A DNA stretch of 33,650 bases, taken from JAFAVZ01 sp036009105 (GTDB lineage Bacteria > Acidobacteriota > Thermoanaerobaculia > Gp7-AA8). The notes under the pieces are model-generated. The model was given only the letters and a program-made list of their open reading frames with translations. It did not search any database and was not told where the DNA came from. A program made the translations under genes and the position numbers. Positions 22,948 to 30,834 of the stretch are shown here, one piece after another. The stretch spans positions 1 to 33,650 of the forward strand of contig DASYMJ010000195.1 of NCBI GenBank assembly GCA_036009105.1, written 5' to 3'. Within the stretch, counting starts at the first letter, position 1. Each line of letters starts with the position of its first letter.

Positions 22948-23832
22948 ATGAAGAAAACGCTCGTCATCGCCCTCCTCCTGCTCGCAGCGTGTGGACGGAA
23001 GCCGGAGACGCCGGTGACCGAGTCGACCGAGACCGTGCCGCCCGCGACGGCGTCGACGCCGCCCATGCAGGTGGAGACGCCCGGCCTGGTCAGCGTCGCG
23101 GGGGCCGAGGTGCCGACCAACGGGCTCTCGCTGTGGCTGCGCGCGGATGCGCTGGTCACGACCGGCCCGGAGAACACGGTGACGATGTGGAAGTCGCCGA
23201 ACAACATGCAGGCGACCCAGACCGCGGCCGGCCGCCAGCCGCGCCTCTATCCGAACGCGATCAATGGTCACGCCGCGGTCCGCTTCGACGGCGACGACGA
23301 CATGCTGGAGGCGAACCTCAACATCGATCCGGCGGTGGTGCCGGATGCCACGGTCATTGCCGTCTTCAACAGCCGCGTCGCGGAGTCCTCGCCGCTGCGC
23401 AAGCTGTACGGGCAGGACGACGGCGATTACGACCGCGCGGCCGGCCTCGACGACCGCGCGTCGGAGGGGAAGAACTACGCGGTCTTCGCCGGCGGGGCGG
23501 GGGTGGTGGGCGAGTTCACGCTGGCCGCGAACACGACGTACCTCACCGTCGACGGGTGGGGCGCGAAGACGTTCAACGGGTGGGTGAACGGGAAGAAGAT
23601 GCTCGACAACCGCGAGGCCTCCAACCAGCACGGGCTGCCTCATCTCTACATCGGCGGCACGGGGACGGTGTTCAGCGAGCCGTGGGCGGGGGACGTGGCG
23701 GAGATGCTGGTCTACTCGCGCGCGCTGACCGATGCGGAGCGGATGAGCATCGAGGACTACCTCTCGAAAAAGTACGGCATCGCGCTGGACCGCACCAGCG
23801 CGGCGCCCGCCGCTTCGACGACCACGCAATGA
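22948..23832 (+). CDS. LamG/concanavalin A-like domain lipoprotein
   Basis: This 294-aa protein has a lipobox (ALLLLAACG, Cys15), then a Pro/Thr-rich spacer to about residue 45, then a concanavalin A-like sandwich domain. Typical elements of that fold are GLSLWLRADALV at its start, NAINGHAAVRFDGDDDML, LYIGGTGTVFSEPWAGDVA and YSRALTDAERMSIEDYLSKK at its end. Such domains bind glycans or other surface ligands and are often found on surface-exposed lipoproteins; no catalytic motif is visible. The gene lies 10 bp after the kinase paralogue on the same strand but has its own -10-like hexamer. The C-terminus is a short Ala/Ser/Thr tail. Confidence 0.8.
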   Translation: MKKTLVIALLLLAACGRKPETPVTESTETVPPATASTPPMQVETPGLVSVAGAEVPTNGLSLWLRADALVTTGPENTVTMWKSPNNMQATQTAAGRQPRLYPNAINGHAAVRFDGDDDMLEANLNIDPAVVPDATVIAVFNSRVAESSPLRKLYGQDDGDYDRAAGLDDRASEGKNYAVFAGGAGVVGEFTLAANTTYLTVDGWGAKTFNGWVNGKKMLDNREASNQHGLPHLYIGGTGTVFSEPWAGDVAEMLVYSRALTDAERMSIEDYLSKKYGIALDRTSAAPAASTTTQ

Positions 23833-23944
23833 GGGGTGCCTGTTCCGTGTCGGTGATGCCGAAGCCGGCGCCGCGCTCGATGGAGGGAAGCGGGGGAGAG
23901 CCGGCTGGCGAGGAGGAGGGTGAGCATGCAACCATCATCGCTGC

Positions 23945-25153
23945 ATGAGCCGAGCCCGGGCACTCGCAGCAACCGCGGCCGCCGAACTGCTGGCCATGGC
24001 CCTCTGGTTCGGCGTCTCCGCCGCGGCGCCGCAACTGGTGGCCGAATGGCACCTCGACGCCGCCACCGCGGCCTGGCTCACCCTCGCCGTGCAGCTCGGC
24101 TTCGTCGCCGGCACGCTCCTTAGCGCGCTGCTCAACCTGCCGGACGTCCTCCCCGTCCGTTACCTCTTCGCCGTCTCCGCGCTCCTCGGCGCGGCGGTCA
24201 ACGCGCTCCTCGCCTGGCGCGCGCACGGGCCGGCCGCCGCGATCGCGCTGCGCTTCCTCACCGGCATGTGCCTGGCCGGCGTCTATCCGCCGGGCATGAA
24301 GATCATCGCCACCTGGTTCCGCACCGGCCGCGGCCTCGCCCTCGGCGTCCTCATCGGCGCGCTGACCCTGGGCAAGGCGTCGCCGTACCTGATCAACGCC
24401 ATCGGCTCGTCCAACTGGCGCGTCAACGTCGGCATGGCCTCCATCGGCTCCGTCATCGCCGCGGTCATCGTCGTCCTGTTCGTCAAGGACGGCCCTTACG
24501 CGCTGCCCAATCAGCCGTTCGACATCACCCAGATCAGGCGCGTGTTCGAGAACCGCGGCGTGCGCCTGGCCAACTTCGGATACTTCGGCCACATGTGGGA
24601 GCTGTACGCGATGTGGACCTGGGCGCCGGTGATGATCCGGGCCAGCCTCGCGGCCAGCGGCGCGCCGCGCGCGTGGGCGGAGAGCGCCTCGTTCATTGTC
24701 ATCGGCTGCGGCGCGGCGGGCTGCGTGGTGGCCGGCCTGATCGCGGACCGCATCGGGCGGCCGGTGGTCGCCGCCTCGGCCATGGCGATGAGCGGCGTCT
24801 GCTGCATCGTCATCGGCTTTCTCTACGGCGGCTCGCCGGTCGCGCTGCTCGTCGTCGCCGCGATCTGGGGCGCCACGGTGGTCGCCGACTCCGCGCAGTT
24901 CTCGGCCTGCGTCACGGAGTTCGGCGACCCCCGCTACCTCGGCACCGCGCTGACGTTGCAGACCTGCATCGGCTTCCTCATCACCACGCTCTCCATCCGC
25001 CTGATGCCGCTGCTGGCGGACGCGGTGACCTGGCGCTACGCCTTCATCGCGCTCGCGCCGGGACCGCTGCTGGGGATCGTGGCCATGGTGCGGCTGGCTA
25101 CCACTCCCACCACTTCTTCTCCCCGTCTCCTGCCAGATTCATCGTCTTCCTGA
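23945..25153 (+). CDS. MFS transporter
   Basis: This 402-aa protein with about 12 hydrophobic segments belongs to the major facilitator superfamily. The N-terminus AAAELLAMALWFGVSAAAPQL and the TM4-5 region RFLTGMCLAGVYPPGMKIIATWF are typical, and the loop between halves has GLIADRIGRPVVAA. The substrate is not predictable. The last dozen residues (TTPTTSSPRLLPDSSSS) are encoded by DNA that also encodes, on the other strand, the C-terminus of the DUF2330 protein: the two coding regions overlap by 56 bp. This low-complexity tail may have arisen by read-through into the neighbour after loss of an earlier stop codon. Confidence 0.88.
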   Translation: MSRARALAATAAAELLAMALWFGVSAAAPQLVAEWHLDAATAAWLTLAVQLGFVAGTLLSALLNLPDVLPVRYLFAVSALLGAAVNALLAWRAHGPAAAIALRFLTGMCLAGVYPPGMKIIATWFRTGRGLALGVLIGALTLGKASPYLINAIGSSNWRVNVGMASIGSVIAAVIVVLFVKDGPYALPNQPFDITQIRRVFENRGVRLANFGYFGHMWELYAMWTWAPVMIRASLAASGAPRAWAESASFIVIGCGAAGCVVAGLIADRIGRPVVAASAMAMSGVCCIVIGFLYGGSPVALLVVAAIWGATVVADSAQFSACVTEFGDPRYLGTALTLQTCIGFLITTLSIRLMPLLADAVTWRYAFIALAPGPLLGIVAMVRLATTPTTSSPRLLPDSSSS

Positions 25154-27185
25154 TGTCGGTCACCTTCCAGCCGGTGAGCTCGGCCAGGTTCTTCGCCTCG
25201 CGCTCCTGCCGCTCGCGCAGCGTCTTCGGGTAGTCCTTCCCCTCGTCGCACGACGCCTTGCCGGTCCAGGGGTGATGCATCACGTAACGGGCCTGGTAGC
25301 TCTGCTGGTCGCCGGTCTCCTGGAAGACCAGGTCCTCCGGGAAGTGGGCGCGGTCGTAGCGGACGTGGAGGCGCGAGATGAACGCGTCGGAGCCGCCCTC
25401 CTGCTTTGCCCAGAACACGCCCAGGCCGGAGAGCTCGGCTGGGGAGAGCGGCTCGGCGGCGCAGGGGTCGCATCCGCGCATGTCCCAGGCATACTCGAGG
25501 AAGACCGCGGTCATGTCGTTCCGGGAGACCTGACGCGAGAAGAGCGCCTTGTAGAAGTCGCCGAACTTCTCCTTCACGTACAGCGGCACGTCGACGTCGG
25601 AGGGCAGCTTCACCGTGCGGTAGTTCGTCGTCTCCACGCGGCCGCGCCGCGTCAGCGCGTAGACGAACAGCTCCTGCGTGCCGCTCGCGTTCACGGTGCC
25701 GAGGCGGATGGGAAGCATGAACTTGGGCGACTCGTACGCCACCTGGATGGGGCGCAGGTAGTTGAAGCCGAGGCGCGACTGCTCCTTGAGGTTCACCTTG
25801 GCCACGAAGAACTTCATGTTCTGTTTGATGTAGGAGCCGAGGATGGGACCGGCGCCGGCGGGGATGGTGTAGCCGCTCTCGCGCAGCCAGGTCTCCAGGC
25901 CCGTGCTCTGCTGCGCGGAGAGGATGAGGATGTCGTACTCGCCGATGGTGTACGCGGCCTCGATCTTCACGCCGAGGCTCTTGGCGCGGTCGTCGCGGCG
26001 CATGGCGCTCTGCGCGGCCATCGGCGCGGCCGGCGCGTACTCGTACGCGTTGCGCATGCAGGGATCCTGGTCGTAGTACTCCACCAGGCGGGGCGCGGAG
26101 TAGGCATCGATGCGGTCGATGAGCGTCTTGTCGGCGATGCGGATCTGCCCGCGCTGCAGCACGGCGGGGACGGGGATCACCACGGCGAACTCCTTCGGAT
26201 CGCCCTTGAAGTCATTGGCCATGGTCATGACCGTGCGGTCGCCGTCGCGCACGAGCACCACCTGCGAGGCGTGGTTGAAGAGCTTCGCGTCTCCTTTGGC
26301 GACGTAGAAGCCGCAGAACGCGCTGGCGTTGGCGGCGAAGAGGAGGGAGCAGACCAGGGTGAGGGCGGCGGCGATGCGGGGCATGGCGATACCTCCTGCG
26401 ATGGCGGGTTGCGGCTGCGTCCACGTGTAGCGTTTCGCGGGCAGCACGAGGTCGAGGATCGGGGTGAGCAGCGAGAAGCCGGCGAGCGACCAGAGGAGGC
26501 CGTTCGTCCGGAACAGTTTGAACTGGATGGAATAGGCGCCCAAGGCGACGAGCGCGGCGAAGAGGATGCGTCCGGTGCGGCGGTCGGGAGTGGTTTTCGG
26601 GTCGGAGATCATGAAGAAGGTGAAGAGGAGCAGCGCGCCGTTCTGGAGGCGATGCAGGGGGATGGTCAGCGGCTCGCCGAGGTAGAGGGAACGGCCGATG
26701 AGCAACGCGCTCCAGAAGACGATGAAGGCCCAGGTGACGTCGCCCCGCTCGGCGCGGTTGACCACCAGCGCGCCGAGGCAGGCGATGAGGAAAGCGAAGA
26801 AAGCGGCGTTGCCCCATTGGCCGGGGGAGACCCAGATGCGGTCGGTGATCAGCATCAGGGCCACGATCGCGCCGTTGGTCGGATTGAAGAGGTGCTTGCC
26901 CCGGATGCGGAGCACGAACTTGCTCGCGATGGCGATCACCGCCGCGGCGAGAAGCCAGCCGACGTTGTTGCTGCGCAGCAGCAGGCAGAGCGAGAGCGCG
27001 GAAATGAGCGCGCTTCGCGGATCGAAACGCTGCTTGGTCAGCTTCGAGCAGAGCCACTGCGCGGCGAGCGCCGTGCCCACGATGAGCAGCGCGCGCATGG
27101 TGGTGACGTCGAAGCGCAGCACGGCGATGCCGTAGAGGAGGAGTGCCGTCAGGGCCGCTATCTGGAAATGTCTTGGATCGCGCAT
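25098..27185 (-). CDS. NqrB/RnfD-like membrane domain fused to a DUF2330 protein
   Basis: The 695-residue frame has two parts. Residues 1-267 are a polytopic membrane domain resembling the NqrB/RnfD family (FNPTNGAIVALMLITDRIW; LQNGALLLFTFFMISDPKTT). Residues 268-695 match DUF2330: a signal peptide (PRIAAALTLVCSLLFAANASA), CGFYVAKGDAKLFNHASQVV, FAVVIPVPAVLQ and a C-terminal Cys-containing region. Between them stands a perfect AGGAGG 7 nt before an ATG (26384), so DUF2330 probably also starts there as a separate exported protein. Either a stop codon between two genes was lost, or both long and short products are made. ATG 27185 begins the membrane part. The role is unknown, perhaps redox-linked envelope metabolism. 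Confidence 0.8.
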   Translation of the reverse strand: MRDPRHFQIAALTALLLYGIAVLRFDVTTMRALLIVGTALAAQWLCSKLTKQRFDPRSALISALSLCLLLRSNNVGWLLAAAVIAIASKFVLRIRGKHLFNPTNGAIVALMLITDRIWVSPGQWGNAAFFAFLIACLGALVVNRAERGDVTWAFIVFWSALLIGRSLYLGEPLTIPLHRLQNGALLLFTFFMISDPKTTPDRRTGRILFAALVALGAYSIQFKLFRTNGLLWSLAGFSLLTPILDLVLPAKRYTWTQPQPAIAGGIAMPRIAAALTLVCSLLFAANASAFCGFYVAKGDAKLFNHASQVVLVRDGDRTVMTMANDFKGDPKEFAVVIPVPAVLQRGQIRIADKTLIDRIDAYSAPRLVEYYDQDPCMRNAYEYAPAAPMAAQSAMRRDDRAKSLGVKIEAAYTIGEYDILILSAQQSTGLETWLRESGYTIPAGAGPILGSYIKQNMKFFVAKVNLKEQSRLGFNYLRPIQVAYESPKFMLPIRLGTVNASGTQELFVYALTRRGRVETTNYRTVKLPSDVDVPLYVKEKFGDFYKALFSRQVSRNDMTAVFLEYAWDMRGCDPCAAEPLSPAELSGLGVFWAKQEGGSDAFISRLHVRYDRAHFPEDLVFQETGDQQSYQARYVMHHPWTGKASCDEGKDYPKTLRERQEREAKNLAELTGWKVTDIRKTMNLAGDGEKKWWEW
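26392..26397 (-). promoter_or_regulatory. Internal ribosome binding site before the DUF2330 part
   Basis: AGGAGG on the minus strand lies 7 nt before ATG 26384, in the middle of the open frame and immediately before a signal peptide. It supports independent translation of the DUF2330 protein. Confidence 0.7.
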
Positions 27186-27242
27186 CGGTGACTTGGACTC
27201 CGATCCTCTGCGAAACGAAACCTCATCACAACCAACCCCAAC

Positions 27243-27340
27243 CACCCGCCCGTTGCTGGTTGCTCGTTTTTAGTACGAGGTGCTGCGCGGATTCGCGAGG
27301 CGCATCGGACCAACAACCAGCAACCGGTAACAGGCGGGTG
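27243..27340. repeat. Intergenic inverted repeat of 7-bp units (GTTGCTG type)
   Basis: The outer stem CACCCGCC (27243-27250) pairs with GGCGGGTG (27333-27340), and the inner GTTGCTGGTTG (27252-27262) pairs with 27314-27324, offset by a few bases. Left heptamers are GTTGCTG and GTTGCTC; right heptamers are CAACAAC, CAGCAAC and CGGTAAC. It shares an exact 17-bp string with the repeat at 22848. It lies in the 300-bp divergent gap between the NqrB/RnfD-DUF2330 and DUF4331 genes; the rest of that gap shows nothing recognisable apart from the ribosome binding site at 27474-27480. Confidence 0.75.
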
Positions 27341-27485
27341 GGAGTGTACCGGAGGCGCCATTTACGCGCGCCGCGCCGCTTCGGATTCAAGCGAATTTTC
27401 CTGCTGCCAAAGTACGTCCGCTCCGCGGCCGTCAGCGTAGTTGGTGATCGAAGCCAACAACGTCACAGACGACAAAGGAGTCATG

Positions 27486-29021
27486 ATGAAACCCTCTCTC
27501 TTGCACCGTTTGGCGGGTGCGCTCTATCTCCTCGCAGTCCTCATCGTTCCCCAGGCCAAAGCGTCCAGCCACCGCGAGGCGCTGGCCGTCCTCAACGAGC
27601 CGTGCGCCGACAACACCGACACCTTCGCCTGGGTGTCGAACGGCGCGCACGACAAGCTGTACCTGGTGATGGATTTCAACCCGCTGCACGAGCCGGGGCA
27701 GGGCAACCAGGGCCTGCGCGCGTGCGACGGCTACCGCTACGAGTTCCACATCGGCAAAGGGGCGAGCCTGAAAGATGAGGCGGTCTACCGGGTCGAGTTC
27801 CGCAAGACGCTCACCCCCGCGGCGGCGCCGAAGCCGACCGACGCGGTGGGCGGCGGCAACGAGCTGCTGTGGCAGCTCACCGGCGGCACCGAGACGATGA
27901 CCGTCACGCGGGTGGTCGCTCCCGGCCAGGCCAACTCGGTGGTGATCGGCGAGAACCTCAAAGTCCTGCCGAACAACCACGGCCCCCAGACCGACCGCCT
28001 CGTGTACGGCCTCGCGCCGTTCAAAGGCTACGACTCGGCGGACAACAGCAGCCGCTCGGTCGGCCTCTACGATCAGACCTTCATCGACACCTTCATCCAA
28101 ACGCTCGCCGGCGGCTCACGCATCATCGCCGGCCAGTTCGACGATCCTTACCAGCTCGACGAGAAGGGCATCTTCGATCTGGTCAACCTCGGCGCCAGCG
28201 ACCTGGGCGGCATCAAGGGCGCGCGCTCCACACCGGTGGAAGACGTGTTCACCGGCTTCAACATCTTCTCCATCGCGCTGGAGGTGCCGACCGCCGAGCT
28301 CTTCCCGAACGGCATCCCCCACAACGGCACGCTGAACGCGAACTCGACGGACAGCCTGCTCCGGGTGTGGGTCAGCATCAGCCGCCAGGCCACGCAGACC
28401 GTCGACACGAACAACATCGTCACCGGCCTGCGCGGCTCCGGCAATTACACCCAGGTCGGCCGCAACGCGTTGCCGCTCTTCAACGCGGGCCTGGTCGGCA
28501 CGCAGCGCCAGACGCTCTACCTGCACACCGATCCGATGAAAGATGTCTCCCGTTTCGGCAACGACATCCTCTTCCCGGTGCTCGTGCGCGACGCCGACAC
28601 GCTCGGCATCTACAAGGCCCTCGGCGTCCCAGCCTCCGCGGTGACGACGCTCAAGGGCCCCCGCCTCGACATCATCAACGCCATCAACCTCGGCCGCCCC
28701 ATCCCGGTCGCGGACGGCTCGACCGGCGACGTCATCACCATCGATGCCGCCACCGACTCGCAGTTCCCGAACGGCCGGCGCCTCGGCGGCGGCAGCGCGG
28801 CGAACAAGCACCAGGTCAACGTCAACAGCGTCCTGATCAGCCTCATCGTGGCCGGCGATCCGGCGGCCGGTCTGGCCAAAGGCGTGGAGACGAACGACAA
28901 GGACTTTCTGCCGCGCTTCCCCTTCCTCGCGCCGGCGCACCAGGGGCTGCTGCAGGGCCACGGCGGCACGAACGCCGTCCCGACGCCGGTGATCCCCGAT
29001 CCGAACGCGACGCAGCCCTGA
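27486..29021 (+). CDS. DUF4331 family secreted protein
   Basis: This 511-aa protein has a signal peptide (LAGALYLLAVLIVPQAKA) and a mature N-terminus ASSHREAL, the hallmark of DUF4331, followed by ADNTDTFAWVS and a long beta-rich region. Blocks such as LPNNHGPQTDRLVYGLAPF and GQFDDPYQLDEKGIFDL are family-typical. Members are secreted or surface proteins of unknown activity in soil bacteria. Two ATGs stand in tandem; 27486 is preferred because AAAGGAG ends 5 nt before it, against 2 nt for 27483. The next gene follows 15 bp after its stop with its own ribosome binding site, so the two form an operon. Confidence 0.85.
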   Translation: MKPSLLHRLAGALYLLAVLIVPQAKASSHREALAVLNEPCADNTDTFAWVSNGAHDKLYLVMDFNPLHEPGQGNQGLRACDGYRYEFHIGKGASLKDEAVYRVEFRKTLTPAAAPKPTDAVGGGNELLWQLTGGTETMTVTRVVAPGQANSVVIGENLKVLPNNHGPQTDRLVYGLAPFKGYDSADNSSRSVGLYDQTFIDTFIQTLAGGSRIIAGQFDDPYQLDEKGIFDLVNLGASDLGGIKGARSTPVEDVFTGFNIFSIALEVPTAELFPNGIPHNGTLNANSTDSLLRVWVSISRQATQTVDTNNIVTGLRGSGNYTQVGRNALPLFNAGLVGTQRQTLYLHTDPMKDVSRFGNDILFPVLVRDADTLGIYKALGVPASAVTTLKGPRLDIINAINLGRPIPVADGSTGDVITIDAATDSQFPNGRRLGGGSAANKHQVNVNSVLISLIVAGDPAAGLAKGVETNDKDFLPRFPFLAPAHQGLLQGHGGTNAVPTPVIPDPNATQP

Positions 29022-29036
29022 CAAGGAGATGACACC

Positions 29037-29762
29037 ATGAAACGACTATTGATTCTGATTGCGCTCACGACCTCGGCCTTCGCGCAGAAGCATCCCGCGA
29101 CGGCGACCAACTTCGCCTCCGACCTGCAGACCGTGGCCGTGATGGCCAATACGTCCGGCGTCGGCGGCGCGCAATTCCAGACCGCGGTCAGCATCTTCAA
29201 TCCGACCGCTTCCGCGTTCGCGGTGACGGCCTCGCTGTACGACGCCGCCGGCGTGAAGCACGACGCGACCATCCAGCTCGCGGCGGGCGAGCTGAAGACG
29301 TACGCGAACTTTCTCGATGAGGTGTTCCATTTCGCGGGCGGCGGCGCGGTGGTGTTCCAGAGCGCGACGTCCGCCAACCGCTTCATCGTCAGCTCCGATA
29401 TCCGCACCGGCCGGTACAGCACCTCGGTGCCGGTGTCCGACTTCGCCGGCTCCAGCTCCCGGTCGTTCGCGGCGGGCGTGACCGTCGACTCGAATTCGCG
29501 CACGAACGTCGGCTGCCTCAATCAGTCGGGCTCCGCGAACTCGGTCAAGGTCACGATCTACGACAACAGCGGCCAGCAGGTCCTCGGCACGCAGACGCTG
29601 AGCCTCCTGCCCAACGCCTGGGCCCAGGCCGGCGTGACGGCGATCGTGAACGGCGGCTACGTGCAGTTCGACCCGTCCGACGCGGCGCTCTGCTACGCGG
29701 TGGTGGTGGACAACAGCACGAACGACGGCCGCTTCGTACCGGCCGCCGAGTACCAGCCCTGA
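29037..29762 (+). CDS. Secreted beta-rich protein, partner of the DUF4331 gene
   Basis: This 241-aa protein has a clear signal peptide (KRLLILIALTTSAFAQ). The mature part is low in charge, rich in Ser, Ala, Val and Asn, and appears to consist of two similar beta-sandwich halves (QTAVSIFNPTASAFAVTASLYD and SANSVKVTIYDNSGQQVLG). Both halves pair a sequence of the form xVxIxN with a short strand ending in YD, suggesting an internal duplication. I cannot name a family. It follows the DUF4331 gene by 15 bp with an AAGGAG site, so joint secretion and interaction are likely. Two hairpins follow the stop codon. Confidence 0.7.
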   Translation: MKRLLILIALTTSAFAQKHPATATNFASDLQTVAVMANTSGVGGAQFQTAVSIFNPTASAFAVTASLYDAAGVKHDATIQLAAGELKTYANFLDEVFHFAGGGAVVFQSATSANRFIVSSDIRTGRYSTSVPVSDFAGSSSRSFAAGVTVDSNSRTNVGCLNQSGSANSVKVTIYDNSGQQVLGTQTLSLLPNAWAQAGVTAIVNGGYVQFDPSDAALCYAVVVDNSTNDGRFVPAAEYQP

Positions 29763-29766
29763 TGTA

Positions 29767-29821
29767 GGGCCGGCTCTCAGCCGGCCCAATATTGATGCTG
29801 GGCCGGCTGAAGAGCCGGCCC
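29767..29821. terminator. Double-hairpin bidirectional terminator-like element
   Basis: Two perfect 9-bp hairpins stand side by side: GGGCCGGCT-CTC-AGCCGGCCC at 29767-29787 and GGGCCGGCT-GAAG-AGCCGGCCC at 29800-29821. The two are also inverted copies of each other over about 23 bp, separated by AATATTGATGCT. The element fills the gap between two convergent stop codons (29762 and 29827). There is no long T-tract, so it may act as a bidirectional terminator, a transcript-end stabiliser or a dispersed REP-like unit. Confidence 0.65.
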
Positions 29822-29826
29822 TGCAT

Positions 29827-30834
29827 TCACAGCCCGAAGGCGCGCTGGATGAACCAGAACAGTCCCGTCGCGGCGATGAGCAGCGAGGCGGGGACCACGA
29901 TGCGCCGCCGGTACCACGGCTTGCGCCGGAACCAGACGCCCACCAGCAGGAAGGCGGCGAGGATCACGGTGAGCTGGCCGAGCTCCACGCCGGCGTTGAA
30001 CGAGAGCAGCGCCGGCAGGAACTCCGAGCGCGGCAGGCCGATCTCGGTGAGCACGCCGGCGAAGCCCATCCCGTGCAGCAGCCCGAAGCAGAAAACCACG
30101 AGCGGCCGCCAGGCGTGCAGGCGCGAGGTGAAGACGTTCTCGATGGCGACGTACAGGATGGACAGCGCGATGAGCGGCTCCACGATGCGCGGCGGCAGGG
30201 AGACGACGCCGTAGATGGTCAACGCCAGCGTGATGGTGTGCGCCACGGTGAAGGCCGAGACCTGCCACAGCAGCGGCCGCAGCTCCACGGCGAGCAGAAA
30301 GAGGCCGAGGACGAAGAGCACGTGGTCCAGGCCGCGGGGAAGGATGTGGGTGAAGCCGAGGACGAGATACAGCCGGATGATCTCCCAGCGGCTCGGCGGC
30401 GCCACGGGACGCTCGATCACGAAGGGCGTGCTGACCTTGCCCCCTTCCACCCATTGCGTGGAAGGCGCGGCCTGCCCTTCGTTGCGCAGGGTGATCACGA
30501 AGTATCCGAGGACCGCGTCGTTGGCGAAGGTGAAGGTGGTGGCGCCGGGTGGGATGGGGGCGGTGAAGCGGACGTGGGTGGTGAGGCCGGGCGCGACCTC
30601 CGGTTTGGGGAGCGCGAGCGGATGGCCGTCGAAGGCGAGCACCGACGCGGCGGCGAGCTGTTGGGGGGTGGTGTTGGGGGGGAGGTGCTCCGCGGTGAGG
30701 CTGATGTCGACGGTGAACGTCCCGTCCTTGCGGAACAGCGTCTCCACCTGCATCAGGCCGAGCTCGTGCGCCGCGAGCGGCACGGCGAGGACGAGGACGA
30801 GCAAGAGCACCGCTACCGCGAGGCAACGAGTCAC
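29827..30834 (-). CDS. HupE/UreJ-like membrane protein
   Basis: This 335-aa protein has an N-terminal signal segment and AHELGLMQVETLF, a periplasmic beta-rich domain (about 25-150), and a C-terminal membrane part of six to seven helices with the HupE/UreJ signature FTHILPRGLDHVLFVLGLF, then VAHTITLAL and FGLLHGMGFAGVL. The conserved His and Asp residues in those helices suit divalent metal binding; characterised relatives serve nickel or cobalt uptake. The GTG start at 30834 overlaps the stop of the upstream DUF4198 gene (GTGA), so both are translated together. The metal is not determined. It is convergent with the secreted-protein gene across a double hairpin. Confidence 0.85.
   Translation of the reverse strand: MTRCLAVAVLLLVLVLAVPLAAHELGLMQVETLFRKDGTFTVDISLTAEHLPPNTTPQQLAAASVLAFDGHPLALPKPEVAPGLTTHVRFTAPIPPGATTFTFANDAVLGYFVITLRNEGQAAPSTQWVEGGKVSTPFVIERPVAPPSRWEIIRLYLVLGFTHILPRGLDHVLFVLGLFLLAVELRPLLWQVSAFTVAHTITLALTIYGVVSLPPRIVEPLIALSILYVAIENVFTSRLHAWRPLVVFCFGLLHGMGFAGVLTEIGLPRSEFLPALLSFNAGVELGQLTVILAAFLLVGVWFRRKPWYRRRIVVPASLLIAATGLFWFIQRAFGL

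Noticed and set aside
25272..27191. 639-codon plus-strand frame opposite the NqrB/RnfD-DUF2330 gene
   Set aside because: Glu/Val/Arg-rich shadow without motifs; the minus strand has membrane segments, a signal peptide and a ribosome binding site.
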